From positions 1 to 37,755 of the forward strand of contig JAQTMV010000023.1 of assembly GCA_028714175.1 (NCBI GenBank): a DNA stretch of 37,755 nucleotides, in the 5' to 3' direction. The position numbers and the translations under genes are program-made. The notes under the pieces are model-generated. The model ran no database searches and was not told where the DNA came from. It worked only from the letters and a program-made list of their open reading frames with translations. Shown one piece after another: positions 27,648 through 35,787 of this stretch. Source of the stretch: Methylococcales bacterium (GTDB taxonomy: Bacteria; Pseudomonadota; Gammaproteobacteria; Methylococcales; Methylomonadaceae). Within the stretch, counting starts at the first letter, position 1. Each line of letters begins with the position of its first letter.

Positions 27648-28435
27648 GATTCGTCCTCCATCCAGAAAAATCGATTGGGGTTATATTGACCCTTGCCTGG
27701 CTGGTAGGCAGCTTGTAAAGAATTCCAGGTATATTCCTGAGCTTCCATAACCGCTTGAACAGGCTCCAGTCCATGCGCGATCAAGGCTGCAATGCTGGCA
27801 GCCAGCGTACAGCCTGAACCATGATAACTGGCCGGTAATCTGTCCCAGGTGTAGGTCTCCCAGCAACGGCCATCATGAAACAATTGATTGCTGACCGAGG
27901 GCGTTGATTCATGTGTACCCGTAATCAGCACATAGTCACACCCTTTTTCCAGCAATTCCAGACCGCATTCATCAATCTCATCAAATCTTGCAAGTATGCG
28001 GGCTTCTTCACTGTTGGGCGTTAGCACAGTGGTGCAAGGCAGCAGCAGATCGACAATAGTGCCTATAAGCCGGTCATTGGATAATTCAGCGCCGCCGCCC
28101 GCAGCCAGTACCGGATCTAAAATAACCGGAATGTGCGGATACTGTTTTAAAATCGCGTAAATGGCTATTGCTGTTTCATGATGCCCGATCAATCCGATTT
28201 TAAAGGCATTCACATCCAGATCACCCAGCAAGGTATTTGCCTGACTAATAATAGCTTCCGGGTTTTGCGGAATAAGCTTTTTGACATTCCGGGTATCCTG
28301 CTCGGTCAAGGTAGTGATAACACTGGCGGCATGACACTGATGACTGACCAGGGTTTCAATATCAGCCTGTACGCCAGCCCCGCCACTGGGATCATGACCG
28401 GAAAATGTAAGCACAATGGGGCGATTATGAGACAT
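27644..28435 (-). CDS. thiD: Hydroxymethylpyrimidine/phosphomethylpyrimidine kinase
   Basis: A ribokinase-fold kinase that phosphorylates HMP twice to supply the pyrimidine half of thiamine. The start VLTFSGHDPSGGAGVQADIET is diagnostic, and the C-terminal YHGSGCTLAASIAALIAHG carries the anion-hole GSGCT. At 263 residues it is a standalone ThiD, not fused to ThiE. It is the first gene of thiD-thiE-moeA. Confidence 0.95.
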   Translation of the reverse strand: MSHNRPIVLTFSGHDPSGGAGVQADIETLVSHQCHAASVITTLTEQDTRNVKKLIPQNPEAIISQANTLLGDLDVNAFKIGLIGHHETAIAIYAILKQYPHIPVILDPVLAAGGGAELSNDRLIGTIVDLLLPCTTVLTPNSEEARILARFDEIDECGLELLEKGCDYVLITGTHESTPSVSNQLFHDGRCWETYTWDRLPASYHGSGCTLAASIAALIAHGLEPVQAVMEAQEYTWNSLQAAYQPGKGQYNPNRFFWMEDES

Positions 28436-28628
28436 GGGAAATCCTTGGCAATAATGATTGATGATGCTGATTATCTTGACGATTAGAACTAAAAGTATCG
28501 TAGTATCATCAGCTGAGCAAACGTTTTTTTGGTTTCATGGACATCAACCTGGGTAATTACCAAAAAAGTATACGATGCATACCCCATCCTGGTTTCAGCG
28601 AAATTCATCCCTTGAAGTGTTTGGATTT

Positions 28629-28657
28629 GATGGGTTTGGCTGCGTTCTACCCATTAT
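28629..28657. repeat. Degenerate palindromic repeat (GGGTTTGGCTGCG type)
   Basis: ATGGGT-TTGGCTGCGTTCT-ACCCAT forms a hairpin and resembles the GGGTTTCGCTGCGCTCTACCC dispersed repeat found in many proteobacteria. It lies just downstream of the macrodomain gene (minus strand). The match is by eye. Confidence 0.5.
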
Positions 28658-28672
28658 GGTTGTAATGGCGGT

Positions 28673-29191
28673 TCAGACTAGTCCAGCCTGGATAATTCGT
28701 TGATAGACCGCGAGGTCACTGGCTGAGAAACAGCAGAATATGACTTCTTCAAACGAGCGGAATTCCGCCAATGAAGACGAAACAGTATTCACCGCTATAT
28801 TGGCTGCCAATTCAATGGGGTAACCATAGATGCCTGTGCTGATGCTTGGAAAAGCAATGCTGTGAACTCCTTGTTCAGCCGCAACCTCCATGCTGCGGCG
28901 ATAACAGGAGGCCAACAACTTAGGCTCACCATGCATGCCGCCGTGCCAGACGGGGCCGGCTGTGTGAATGATGTATCTGGCGGGGAGCTGATAACCTTTG
29001 GTGAGCTTTGCATCGCCGACCTTGCATCCGCCGAGCAGACGGCATTCATGCAACAGTTCAGGACCCGCGGCACGATGGATGGCGCCGTCGACGCCGCCAC
29101 CGCCTAACAATGAAGAGTTGGCTGCATTGACAATTGCTTCAACTGCCAGCGTAGTGATGTCGGCTTGCTGGGTGTGAACCAAGGTGGTCAT
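28673..29191 (-). CDS. Macrodomain protein, O-acetyl-ADP-ribose deacetylase-like
   Basis: A single macrodomain of 172 residues (from ATG 29191), similar to E. coli YmdB, which hydrolyses O-acetyl-ADP-ribose and binds ADP-ribose. The signatures are [25 protein letters not shown] near the N-terminus and [19 protein letters not shown] in the second half. It is a stand-alone cytosolic protein with no DarT-like toxin beside it. The in-frame TTG at 29224 is not preferred. A degenerate repeat lies downstream. Confidence 0.92.
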   Translation of the reverse strand: MTTLVHTQQADITTLAVEAIVNAANSSLLGGGGVDGAIHRAAGPELLHECRLLGGCKVGDAKLTKGYQLPARYIIHTAGPVWHGGMHGEPKLLASCYRRSMEVAAEQGVHSIAFPSISTGIYGYPIELAANIAVNTVSSSLAEFRSFEEVIFCCFSASDLAVYQRIIQAGLV

Positions 29192-29524
29192 AACAAAAAT
29201 ATTATTATATTGACTTAAACACAAAATTAAAATAATAAACGTGCCAAGTCAAGCCTTATAATAGTAAGTTAAACGCAGGGCTGGCATTTATCCGATCCAA
29301 CCTCTCATTGAAAATCTTGAATAGTCGAATGAATCGTTTTTGTTAAATTCTTCATTTGATTAAACCTTAAATTTAGCAAAAAATCAGGCAAAATGACTAA
29401 ATTAAAGTTCCTGATTATCAGGATATAATGGCCAAACACCAACGCATTGTTCCTGGTAAAAAAGTGGCTGGATCAACAATCTGCTTTAACCAACACGAAC
29501 GCTGATGTAGCGTTAGCAAAAACT
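29192..29524. promoter_or_regulatory. Divergent intergenic region with possible promoter and short ORF
   Basis: The gap separates the divergent macrodomain and YqfO-like genes. A TATAAT hexamer at 29424-29429 would suit a promoter for the plus-strand gene; no strong -35 is evident. An ATG at 29428 opens a 25-codon frame (MAKHQRIVPGKK...) that ends at 29505, preceded by AGGA. It is too short to name. Confidence 0.35.
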
Positions 29525-29845
29525 ATGTATAAACTGAGCTTTTACGTCCCGGAATCGCATCTTGAATCAGTAAAAATTGCCTTGTTTGCAAAAGGGGCCG
29601 GGCATTTTAACGCCTACGACCAATGCTGCTGGCAGGTGCGCGGCGAGGGTCAATTCCGGCCTTTGGTGGATAGCCGGCCGTATTCAGGTAAAACCCGTCT
29701 GCTGGAAAAGCTGGCCGAATACAAGGTGGAAATGATTTGTATCGATGCGGCTATCAAAGAAGTAGTGCAAACCTTGCTCCGCGTTCATCCTTATGATGAA
29801 CCTGCTTATGAGATTTACAAAATTTTAACTATTGAGGATTTTTAA
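29525..29845 (+). CDS. YqfO/NIF3-insert-type (CutA-like) small protein
   Basis: A 106-residue ferredoxin-like protein of the family found alone or as the middle insert of NIF3-like YqfO. MYKLSFYVPESHLESVKIALFAKGAGHFNAYDQCCWQ and the end LLRVHPYDEPAYEIYKI are the signature, with the HPYDEPAY motif. Function is unresolved; metal or nucleotide binding is suggested for relatives. ATG 29525 begins exactly at the domain; the frame is open to 29447, but that extension has no family match. Confidence 0.88.
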   Translation: MYKLSFYVPESHLESVKIALFAKGAGHFNAYDQCCWQVRGEGQFRPLVDSRPYSGKTRLLEKLAEYKVEMICIDAAIKEVVQTLLRVHPYDEPAYEIYKILTIEDF

Positions 29846-29971
29846 AATCCACAGATAAAGTCACAGAACCAGGAATTTTTAGTCTTTCTTAAAATCTGGT
29901 TTCAAAAAATAATCAGCCATACCATTATTGAAAATTTTTCTTGTCAACTCGTATTGAAAGGAGTATAAAAA

Positions 29972-30079
29972 ATGCGGACCCAGAATAATAACTTTTTAGG
30001 CAGGAATAACTGCATAACAATCGAATCAATTCGGATTGTCAACTACGCTGCCGCTTCGTTGGCAGCCGGTTACGCGTGA
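29972..30079 (+). CDS. Possible 35-residue small ORF ahead of the cytochrome gene
   Basis: ATG 29972 has the near-ideal ribosome site AAAGGAG with eight bases of spacing. It encodes 35 residues (MRTQNNNFLGRNNCITIESI then RIVNYAAASLAAGYA) and stops at 30079, 41 bases before the cytochrome start. No signal or domain is visible. It could be a leader peptide, a small protein or the stump of an older gene. It is listed because of its ribosome site and position. Confidence 0.35.
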   Translation: MRTQNNNFLGRNNCITIESIRIVNYAAASLAAGYA

Positions 30080-30120
30080 CGGTGAAATGAATTTGATTCT
30101 TCATACTCGGGGGAAGTGCC

Positions 30121-31524
30121 ATGAAAGCATACGACTTACGACGTTGGGCCTCACTTATGGGGCTGATTATCCTGCTCTCGGCGTGTGAAACGCAGACGCC
30201 ACCCACTTCAGAACCTCCACCGCCGCCGCCCAAACAAGTCGGTGATCCTTTGATTATCAAGGGGCGCGAGCTGTTCTTCAAGGAAACCTTCAACGGCAAT
30301 GGCCGAACTTGCGGTACCTGCCACCGTGAAGATCATAATCTGACGATAGACGCGGCGTTTATTGCCACGCTGCCGAAAAACGACCCCTTGTTTGTCGCCG
30401 AATACGTTCCTGCGCTGTCCAAGAATTTCGAGAATCCGAAACTGATGCGCGAATTCGGACTGATTTTGGAAAACCAGGACGGCCCCGACACCTTTAACAT
30501 GCGCAGCGTACCACATGTCTTTGCGCAACGGGTATCCATCGACAGCAACCCGAACAACCGTTTCCATTGCTTCAGCGACACCCAATGCCCCAGAACCGGC
30601 TGGTCCGGTGACGGAGCACCTGGAACCCAGGACCTCAAGGCGTTTGCCACAGGCGCAGTCATCCAGCATTTCACCAAATCGCTGAACCGCAAGGCCGGCG
30701 TCGATTTCCGCCTGCCTACGGAAGACGAGTTGATCGCCATGGAAGCCTACCAGCTTAGCGAAGGCCGCCAAGAGGATTTGAAGCTGCCATTGCCTTTGAA
30801 AAGCGTGGTGGCTGCGAAAGGCCAGGCGATTTTCAACTCACCTACCCAGGGCAAGTGTTCATTCTGCCACTTCAACGCCGGGGCCAACGTTGGACCACGC
30901 AGTCCCTTGGGGCAAGGCAATTTGAACTTCAATACCGGCGTGGAAGATTTGCCCGACCAGCCCGAGGACCTGGCGGGTGAACCCAACAACAAGGACGACG
31001 GTCTGGGCACACCCGGCGATGGCACCTTCAACACGCCTTCGTTGGTCGAAGCCGCGGACACCGGACCGTTTTTCCACAACCATTCCGTGGCAACCATCGA
31101 AGGCGCAGTGGCTTTCTATAACGGCGATGCCTTCAACAATTCACCGGCGGGTGTTGCTATCCGGGGTGGAGCCAGCAAAGCCATCAACCTGGATGCTACT
31201 CAGGTGGTCTCAGTGGCAGCGTTTCTCCGCGTTATTAACACCTTGCAAAACATTGACGAACTGGACGAAATGCTGGGAGCAGTCGCACGTAACGAATACC
31301 TGGACGGCGAACACCCCGAGCATGTCATCAAACGTTCGCTCAATGATATTGACGACGCCATCATGGTGCTCACCGGCGGCAGCTTGCATCCGGATGCGGT
31401 GAGCGATTTTAAGGAATCCCGCGCACTCGTAGAGGAAGCCGTGCAATATCCGTCCCGCCGCATCAAACTTGCCGAGCGTGCGCAGAAGGTCATTGCCCGG
31501 GCAAAGAGCCGCATTGTGAGTTGA
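30121..31524 (+). CDS. Diheme c-type cytochrome lipoprotein (MauG/cytochrome c peroxidase-like)
   Basis: Two covalent haem sites, CGTCH at residues 64-68 and CSFCH at 246-250. The lipobox LLSAC puts the lipid cysteine at 22, followed by a Pro-rich spacer, so it is a lipid-anchored envelope protein facing the periplasm or cell surface. The later GDGTFNTPSLVEAADTGPFFHNHSVATIEGAVAFY is shared with diheme peroxidase/MauG-type proteins, where that region supplies haem ligands and packs the second haem. At 467 residues it is longer than typical CcpA (about 320-350). No SoxF/MopE-like partner is nearby. A small secreted protein gene follows 89 bases after its stop, probably as a partner. Substrate unknown. 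Confidence 0.85.
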   Translation: MKAYDLRRWASLMGLIILLSACETQTPPTSEPPPPPPKQVGDPLIIKGRELFFKETFNGNGRTCGTCHREDHNLTIDAAFIATLPKNDPLFVAEYVPALSKNFENPKLMREFGLILENQDGPDTFNMRSVPHVFAQRVSIDSNPNNRFHCFSDTQCPRTGWSGDGAPGTQDLKAFATGAVIQHFTKSLNRKAGVDFRLPTEDELIAMEAYQLSEGRQEDLKLPLPLKSVVAAKGQAIFNSPTQGKCSFCHFNAGANVGPRSPLGQGNLNFNTGVEDLPDQPEDLAGEPNNKDDGLGTPGDGTFNTPSLVEAADTGPFFHNHSVATIEGAVAFYNGDAFNNSPAGVAIRGGASKAINLDATQVVSVAAFLRVINTLQNIDELDEMLGAVARNEYLDGEHPEHVIKRSLNDIDDAIMVLTGGSLHPDAVSDFKESRALVEEAVQYPSRRIKLAERAQKVIARAKSRIVS

Positions 31525-31613
31525 GACGCCGTTTATAAGCCCTATGGATGAAATGCGGACCGGACAAAGTTTTTGCCGGTCCGCCGCGCACAACAACCCC
31601 TGAGGAGAATACC

Positions 31614-31991
31614 ATGTCTATACGATCATTTTTTTGCCTGGGACTCCTGCTAGTCCTGCCAGCCCTAACCCACGCCCAGCAAGCCATGGAGATGTTCATC
31701 CCTATCGGCGCATCCGTCGGCGTTTCGAATACCAGCAGCATCATCGGAAAAGTCGCTACGGTCGACGAGCAGAATAAAACGTTCACCATCAACGATGCGT
31801 CGGGAACATTGACTATCGCCGTACCGGATAAGACTCCCGTTTGGCTGGACCGCAGCAAAGCAGGGGGTACCAACCAAATCGGCTCGGCGGCCGATCTCAA
31901 GGCGGAATTGACGGTAGAAGTGAAATATCAGGAAGCCACCCGCGGTCCTTCGCTTACGGCGGATTGGATCAAGATCGAGATGCCCCGCTGA
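31614..31991 (+). CDS. Small secreted protein of unknown function beside the diheme cytochrome
   Basis: A 125-residue protein with a clean signal peptide (cleavage likely after THA, residue 21). TGAGGAGAA just before ATG 31614 supports this start rather than the in-frame 31548. The mature part is beta-rich: SIIGKVATVDEQNKTFTIND, TLTIAVPDKTPVWLDRS and LTVEVKYQEA. This alternating pattern suggests an OB-like or similar beta fold, which is inference. It likely forms an operon with the cytochrome and might modulate or dock it. No cysteine or haem motif is in the mature part. Confidence 0.7.
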   Translation: MSIRSFFCLGLLLVLPALTHAQQAMEMFIPIGASVGVSNTSSIIGKVATVDEQNKTFTINDASGTLTIAVPDKTPVWLDRSKAGGTNQIGSAADLKAELTVEVKYQEATRGPSLTADWIKIEMPR

Positions 31992-32284
31992 CTTTTGCCG
32001 GGCCGGATAGAGACTAGGAAGGATTTGCCGGCATGGATGCCGCCTACAGTTCCCAGTTTTTGCAGGTCAAGTACCTTTAATGTTTACGACGCGAATACCT
32101 AATCATCCGCTACAAAGGCTTTGGCTCCATAGCTGTCAATTTTGTGTTCCTCGGCAACTTTGCCGGGTTATTTTGACATGCAAACTCCGCCAGTTAACTT
32201 CTTCCCGTTGCAGATAAGCATGCATCACATCTTTACCCAATAAATCAGCAATCAGGCTTGGCAAGAAAACTGTATTTTACTGCA
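31992..32284. other. Gap with possible remnants, no gene supported
   Basis: No intact gene. On the minus strand two short frames look protein-like: one reads LIADLLGKDVMHAYLQREEV and another GKVAEEHKIDSYGAKAFVADD, in different frames and separated by stops. They may be the decayed ends of older genes, but I cannot name them. Confidence 0.3.
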
Positions 32285-32590
32285 CTAGTCCAAGTCGCTC
32301 AGGTATAAATCTTCAAGTAACTTCCTTTCAGCGGGGGTTAGAAAAATCCGCGCATATTTCTTTTCAGAACGGACAGATTCAGCAAGTTGCTGACGACGAT
32401 CGGGTAAGCGTCGCTTGTCGCTGCGTCTGTCTGCTTTTCGACGATTAAACTTTGGACGATCCAGGTGATTTTTAATTATTTATTCCAACCACTCCGGTGA
32501 GCCAAATTCATAGGGAACCTTGCGGCGGTCGGCTATGCGTTGAGTTACTAATGACCGCCGCAAGTTTTTTCGCATTTCAATTATGTTCAT
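32285..32590 (-). pseudogene. Arg-rich small protein gene interrupted by an in-frame TAA
   Basis: ATG 32590 opens MNIIEMRKNLRRSLVTQRIA and DRRKVPYEFGSPEWLE, then TAA at codon 37 (32482-32480). The same frame then runs on with no other stop to TAG 32285, reading FNRRKADRRSDKRRLPDRRQQ and ending TPAERKLLEDLYLSDLD. Repeated RRxDRR-type motifs across both parts argue for one original protein of about 100 residues. Its ATG overlaps the stop of the upstream small ORF (ATGA). The family is unknown to me; a nucleic-acid-binding role would be a guess from the charge. Confidence 0.6.
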
Positions 32591-32802
32591 GATTTATCGC
32601 CCGACTCCAAAATTATTAATTCATTTCTATATGTCAAAAGAGAATAGAAGACGTTTTCATAAAATACAATATTTAAATTTGGCAAAATCCTTATTACCAT
32701 AAACCTGTTATTTTCGAAATATTCTAAAAATTTCGAATCAACGGGTTTTGGTGTCCTTAGTGATAAAATTAATAATAGCATACCCTTGATATAAAATTGC
32801 AA
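32587..32802 (-). CDS. Hypothetical 71-residue protein, coupled by ATGA to the Arg-rich gene
   Basis: The frame runs from ATG 32802 to TGA 32587 and its stop overlaps the next gene's ATG by four bases, a usual sign of translational coupling. The product (SLRTPKPVDSKFLEYFENN, then VIRILPNLNIVFYENVFYSL, end ELIILESGDKS) has a basic N-terminal half and a hydrophobic middle, with no domain I recognise. The MBL-fold gene ends 72 bases upstream, so it could lie in the same transcript. Confidence is limited by its size. Confidence 0.45.
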   Translation of the reverse strand: MQFYIKGMLLLILSLRTPKPVDSKFLEYFENNRFMVIRILPNLNIVFYENVFYSLLTYRNELIILESGDKS

Positions 32803-32874
32803 GGGGTTTTTTGGTCTATTTTTAATGCAGCTATGGAAATCCTTTGGTGAAATTCCCGGCCTTGTTCGCCTGTA

Positions 32875-33474
32875 TTATAGCGATCTTGCCAGACGATGCA
32901 GCGCTTCACTGCCATGATTGAACAGCGGCCAGCCATCACCCGGTAACACGGCAATAATGCCGGGTAAATCAGCAATGCGCTTGACTGATTGAATAGCCTT
33001 GGTTAAATCAGCAAGTTTTGCTTCCGGCAATAAACATAATTCGCCACCGCTATGGCAACGGATTAAATCACCCGTTATCAGCGTAGTGTGCTCCAAAAGC
33101 AGCGCAAGTTCTCCGGGAGTTTTTGAACCATTAAGTTGATACGCAATCAATCCAGGAACAATTTCTTCATTATCATGAATCCAGCGTTCGCAGGAAATAG
33201 GAAACGTATCTTCTTCAGCTGCCGGGCCATAAATAGCTGCGCCTGTGCTACCTGCTATATGTTCGGCATCGCGGCAATGGTCGCTATTGGTAATGACGAT
33301 GAAATTGACCCCGCCCAATCTTTGCAAGTGGCTGTGGTCATGTTCTGACATCGGTAAAGGATCAATCAAGACATTGCCGCCTTCACGAACCCAAAGCACG
33401 CTGTGAAAATCCAGATTACGTTCTTTATTGAATTCTGACCAGCCAAATAAATCTTTTCTGTGTAATTGTTTCAT
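32875..33474 (-). CDS. MBL-fold-like protein with altered metal motif
   Basis: A 199-residue protein with the layout of a metallo-beta-lactamase fold: VLIDPLPMSEHDH, then VNFIVITNSDHCRDAEHIAG where the canonical HxHxDH should be, LLEHTTLITGDLIRCHSGG (GD strand) and a late VLPGDGWPLFNHG. The first two histidines of HxHxDH are replaced (N63, D65), leaving D65, H66 and D69 nearby. This matches a subgroup seen in some bacterial MBL-like proteins with NxDHxRD-type motifs, but whether it still binds metals is unclear. Substrate unknown; no operon partner with a known role. Confidence 0.75.
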   Translation of the reverse strand: MKQLHRKDLFGWSEFNKERNLDFHSVLWVREGGNVLIDPLPMSEHDHSHLQRLGGVNFIVITNSDHCRDAEHIAGSTGAAIYGPAAEEDTFPISCERWIHDNEEIVPGLIAYQLNGSKTPGELALLLEHTTLITGDLIRCHSGGELCLLPEAKLADLTKAIQSVKRIADLPGIIAVLPGDGWPLFNHGSEALHRLARSL

Positions 33475-33534
33475 TTGAAATCTCCTTGTTTAATTATTAT
33501 ACACATTATCCTTTATCGACAAGATAAGCTTGAA

Positions 33535-33726
33535 TTAACACTCTTTATTGTAAAGCTTTCTGCGACTCTCGGCATTATTCAGAAAGTACTGACATGTTTT
33601 TTCATCAACTTGAGTCCAACTGGTAATTTCACTGAGAGACCGAAAACAGCCCAGACAAATATCATCAGAATCCAGACAACAATTTCCGATGCAAGGTGAG
33701 GATAATTGGTTTTGATTTGAATTCAT
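33535..33726 (-). CDS. DUF1289 small cysteine-rich protein
   Basis: A 63-residue protein with SSPCIGNCCLDSDDICLGCFRSLSEITSW, the DUF1289 motif CxxxC...CxxC that may hold an iron-sulfur cluster or zinc. Function unknown. It sits as a single gene between the MBL-like gene and a repeat-bearing gap. ATG 33726 is 27 bases into an AT-rich leader with no strong ribosome site visible. Confidence 0.85.
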   Translation of the reverse strand: MNSNQNQLSSPCIGNCCLDSDDICLGCFRSLSEITSWTQVDEKTCQYFLNNAESRRKLYNKEC

Positions 33727-34123
33727 GATTTTTTTTCAGAGGGTATAATGTGTCTGTGTTAAATAAGTATGGATTGATTTATGCTGGTTATTTTCCATAG
33801 ATAAAATAGCTATGGCAACCGTAATGAAGTTATAGTGTTTGTACATCAATGTCAGTTTTTAAATCTCCTCACCTTAGGGGTGTGCCGGTCTTAAGGCTCG
33901 TACTTGTTCTTAAAAGGGATGGACTGAAGATTTTTTGTCAACAGTGCGTACCCTATCCAGCATTCCAAACCGCCAAAACTATCGATTACGGACGGTTGCC
34001 AAAACCAAGGTTAAAAAAACAGCAGAAACCGATGGTATCTTCATGGTTGATGGACTTCTTCCGTGGTGGAAAGAAAGGCGGCGCTGTCAATGGTAAAGCA
34101 GTTGGCAACTTCATAAGGTAGCA
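33727..34123. other. Gap with repeat copy C and an unsupported ORF
   Basis: The gap lies between the DUF1289 gene and the L,D-transpeptidase gene. Copy C of the dispersed repeat occupies about 33836-33874. A plus-strand frame (33849-34121) starts inside that repeat and ends in GGKKGGAVNGKAVGNFIR; I see no family match and no ribosome site, so I do not call it a gene. Nothing else is readable. Confidence 0.5.
33836..33874 (+). repeat. Dispersed 35-bp repeat, copy C
   Basis: GTTTGTACATCAATGTCAG followed by a T-run and AAATCTCCTCACC, the same orientation as copy A, with small differences (AATGTC instead of ATTGTC). The CTC hairpin of copies A and B is not conserved here. Confidence 0.7.
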
Positions 34124-35446
34124 TTAAACCCCACGATAATAACCGCGTGTCGAACTTTGTTTTTGCTTTTTGCTAACTGTCTCTACTGCTTGTTTCTTTT
34201 TCTTAGTTGCTGTTGCTGACTCTTGCTTCCTGCTTTTACTCGCTGTTGCTGACACCTGTTTCCTGCTTTTACTTGCATTTGTTACTGCTTCCTGTTTCTT
34301 GCTTTTACTGGCCGCTACTGATGCTGGTTTCTTATTTTTACTACTCGTTACCGATCCTGATTTTTTACCTTTGGCGACAACCGTTGGAGACGACTTTTTA
34401 CTTTTAGCTACAATTACGGAAACCGGCTTTGGACTTTTGGCTATAGGTTCTGGCACAATTTCTTGCACGGGTTCCGATTCGCCAGCAGGTAATTCCTCTT
34501 CCAGTGGCGGCAATCTTTCATAAAGTGCTACCGGCGTTCCATCCAGATCTTTAAGCGCCTGATTTAATGCCACTTGGTCAAACTCAGGCAGTTCCCCATT
34601 ATTGGCTTTTTGAATAAGCGCTAAAGCCAACGCATAACGTTCATCCTGGGTCTTTTCCTCACCTTCCAGATCCGGGTGGGCTTCGATATACAAGGTATTG
34701 TTCAACCAGCCAACCTTGATCGGTTGCTTGACTATGTAAACCGGTGTTCCAATGGGTACGGAATTGTATAAAGCCTCAATGTCTTCAGGATACATACGCA
34801 CACAACCATGCGTTATCTGCATACCTATACCATAAATTTTATCAACGTCAGTGCCATGTATACGATACTCCCCTGGAAGTTTGAGATGCAGCGCGTAAGC
34901 TCCCAAAGGATTATTGGGGCCGGGCGGCACGACAGCAGGTAAAGGATCACCCATCTCAGCGTGTTCGCGTCTTATTGATTCGGGCGGATGCCATGCTGGA
35001 TCTTTTACTTTTCTGGCAACGCTGGTCTTGCCCAATGGGGTTTTCCAATCTTGTCGGCCTATGCCATGCGCGTATGATGTTACAACACCTGGCTGATTCG
35101 GAGGGTAAAAATACATGCGATATTCAGCGATATTTAAAGTTATACCCTCATGAGGTGTATCAGGTAAAATTCGTCTATTGGGTAAACGTACAACGGTACC
35201 TTTTTTAATAAGCCAGCGATCAAGTTTGGGATTCAAGGTCACTATTTCTGTTTGTCCCAGATTAAACTGTCTAGCCACATCCAGTAGGGTTTGGTCATGA
35301 TCTACCGTTATCGACACAGTATCGCCCGGGGATGAAGCAACAACCCTATCGCCACTCACTTCCGGCAACCTGTAGGTGATGGCATAAACGTTACCCATCA
35401 TAGCGGACAACAACAGTGAACAAGCAAAGTGAATACGTATTTTCAT
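34124..35446 (-). CDS. L,D-transpeptidase with LysM and lysine-rich repeat tail
   Basis: A periplasmic enzyme that cross-links peptidoglycan or attaches proteins to it (YkuD family, ErfK/YbiS-like). Signal peptide (residues 1-22), a LysM-like segment (about 50-92, DHDQTLLDVARQFNLGQTEIVTLNPKL), then the catalytic domain with HGTD at 197-200 and THGCVRMYPED containing H213, C215 and R217. After about residue 340 comes a tail of roughly eight degenerate units of 11-13 residues, each with (S/A)K(S/G/N)(K/R)K, rich in Lys, Ser, Ala and Thr. The tail is not part of the family core and may bind anionic envelope material. 440 residues versus about 310 for E. coli homologues. Confidence 0.9.
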   Translation of the reverse strand: MKIRIHFACSLLLSAMMGNVYAITYRLPEVSGDRVVASSPGDTVSITVDHDQTLLDVARQFNLGQTEIVTLNPKLDRWLIKKGTVVRLPNRRILPDTPHEGITLNIAEYRMYFYPPNQPGVVTSYAHGIGRQDWKTPLGKTSVARKVKDPAWHPPESIRREHAEMGDPLPAVVPPGPNNPLGAYALHLKLPGEYRIHGTDVDKIYGIGMQITHGCVRMYPEDIEALYNSVPIGTPVYIVKQPIKVGWLNNTLYIEAHPDLEGEEKTQDERYALALALIQKANNGELPEFDQVALNQALKDLDGTPVALYERLPPLEEELPAGESEPVQEIVPEPIAKSPKPVSVIVAKSKKSSPTVVAKGKKSGSVTSSKNKKPASVAASKSKKQEAVTNASKSRKQVSATASKSRKQESATATKKKKQAVETVSKKQKQSSTRGYYRGV

Positions 35447-35787
35447 TACGGTAATTTTCTCAGGAACAATTTATAAAAATAAAACTTAGCTTGCGAATCA
35501 GCACTCGTAGAGAGTGTATCGCGATTAATGTCGATTGAAAAAGGCTTGCATTTTATCATGGGCCTCTTCATTAAACCATTTTGAACTATGACAACTATAG
35601 AATAAAAAAACTCAAATAATGCATTTAAAAGCAGTATAAGTAGCTACATTATCGGAAATTTTGCTGATATTTAGCGCTGTGGTTTTAGTATTACCGTTAT
35701 CAATCGGGTGATGGTATGGACTCCTCTCACACCTTGGTGCTATAAAAGCACCGAGAATTTTTTAACCGGAGTAATGAGGAGTCTGAC
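35447..35787. other. Gap upstream of the IS110 fragment with nested hairpins
   Basis: The left part holds the L,D-transpeptidase promoter region (minus strand) and is AT-rich. The right end, about 35719-35787, forms the hairpin described under the next entry. I see no gene. The left boundary of the insertion sequence cannot be seen. Confidence 0.5.
35720..35783 (+). promoter_or_regulatory. Nested hairpins covering the IS110 ribosome site
   Basis: GACTCCTC at 35720-35727 is the exact complement of GAGGAGTC at 35776-35783, which contains the ribosome site of the transposase ATG at 35788. Inside lies a second hairpin, GGTGC-TATAAAA-GCACC (35737-35753). Pairing would hide the ribosome site, a strategy known from other insertion sequences to limit transposase translation. 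Confidence 0.55.

Noticed and set aside
28436..28672. TPP riboswitch upstream of thiD
   Set aside because: Neither the CTGAGA/ACCCTTTGAACCTGATC core nor a matching fold was found on the minus strand.
33849..34121. Plus-strand ORF ending in GGKKGGAVNGKAVGNFIR
   Set aside because: It begins inside a dispersed repeat, has no ribosome site and matches no family I recognise.
35590..35787. IS110 bridge RNA in the left end
   Set aside because: The element boundary cannot be seen and the copy is truncated; the leader hairpin alone does not prove a bridge RNA.
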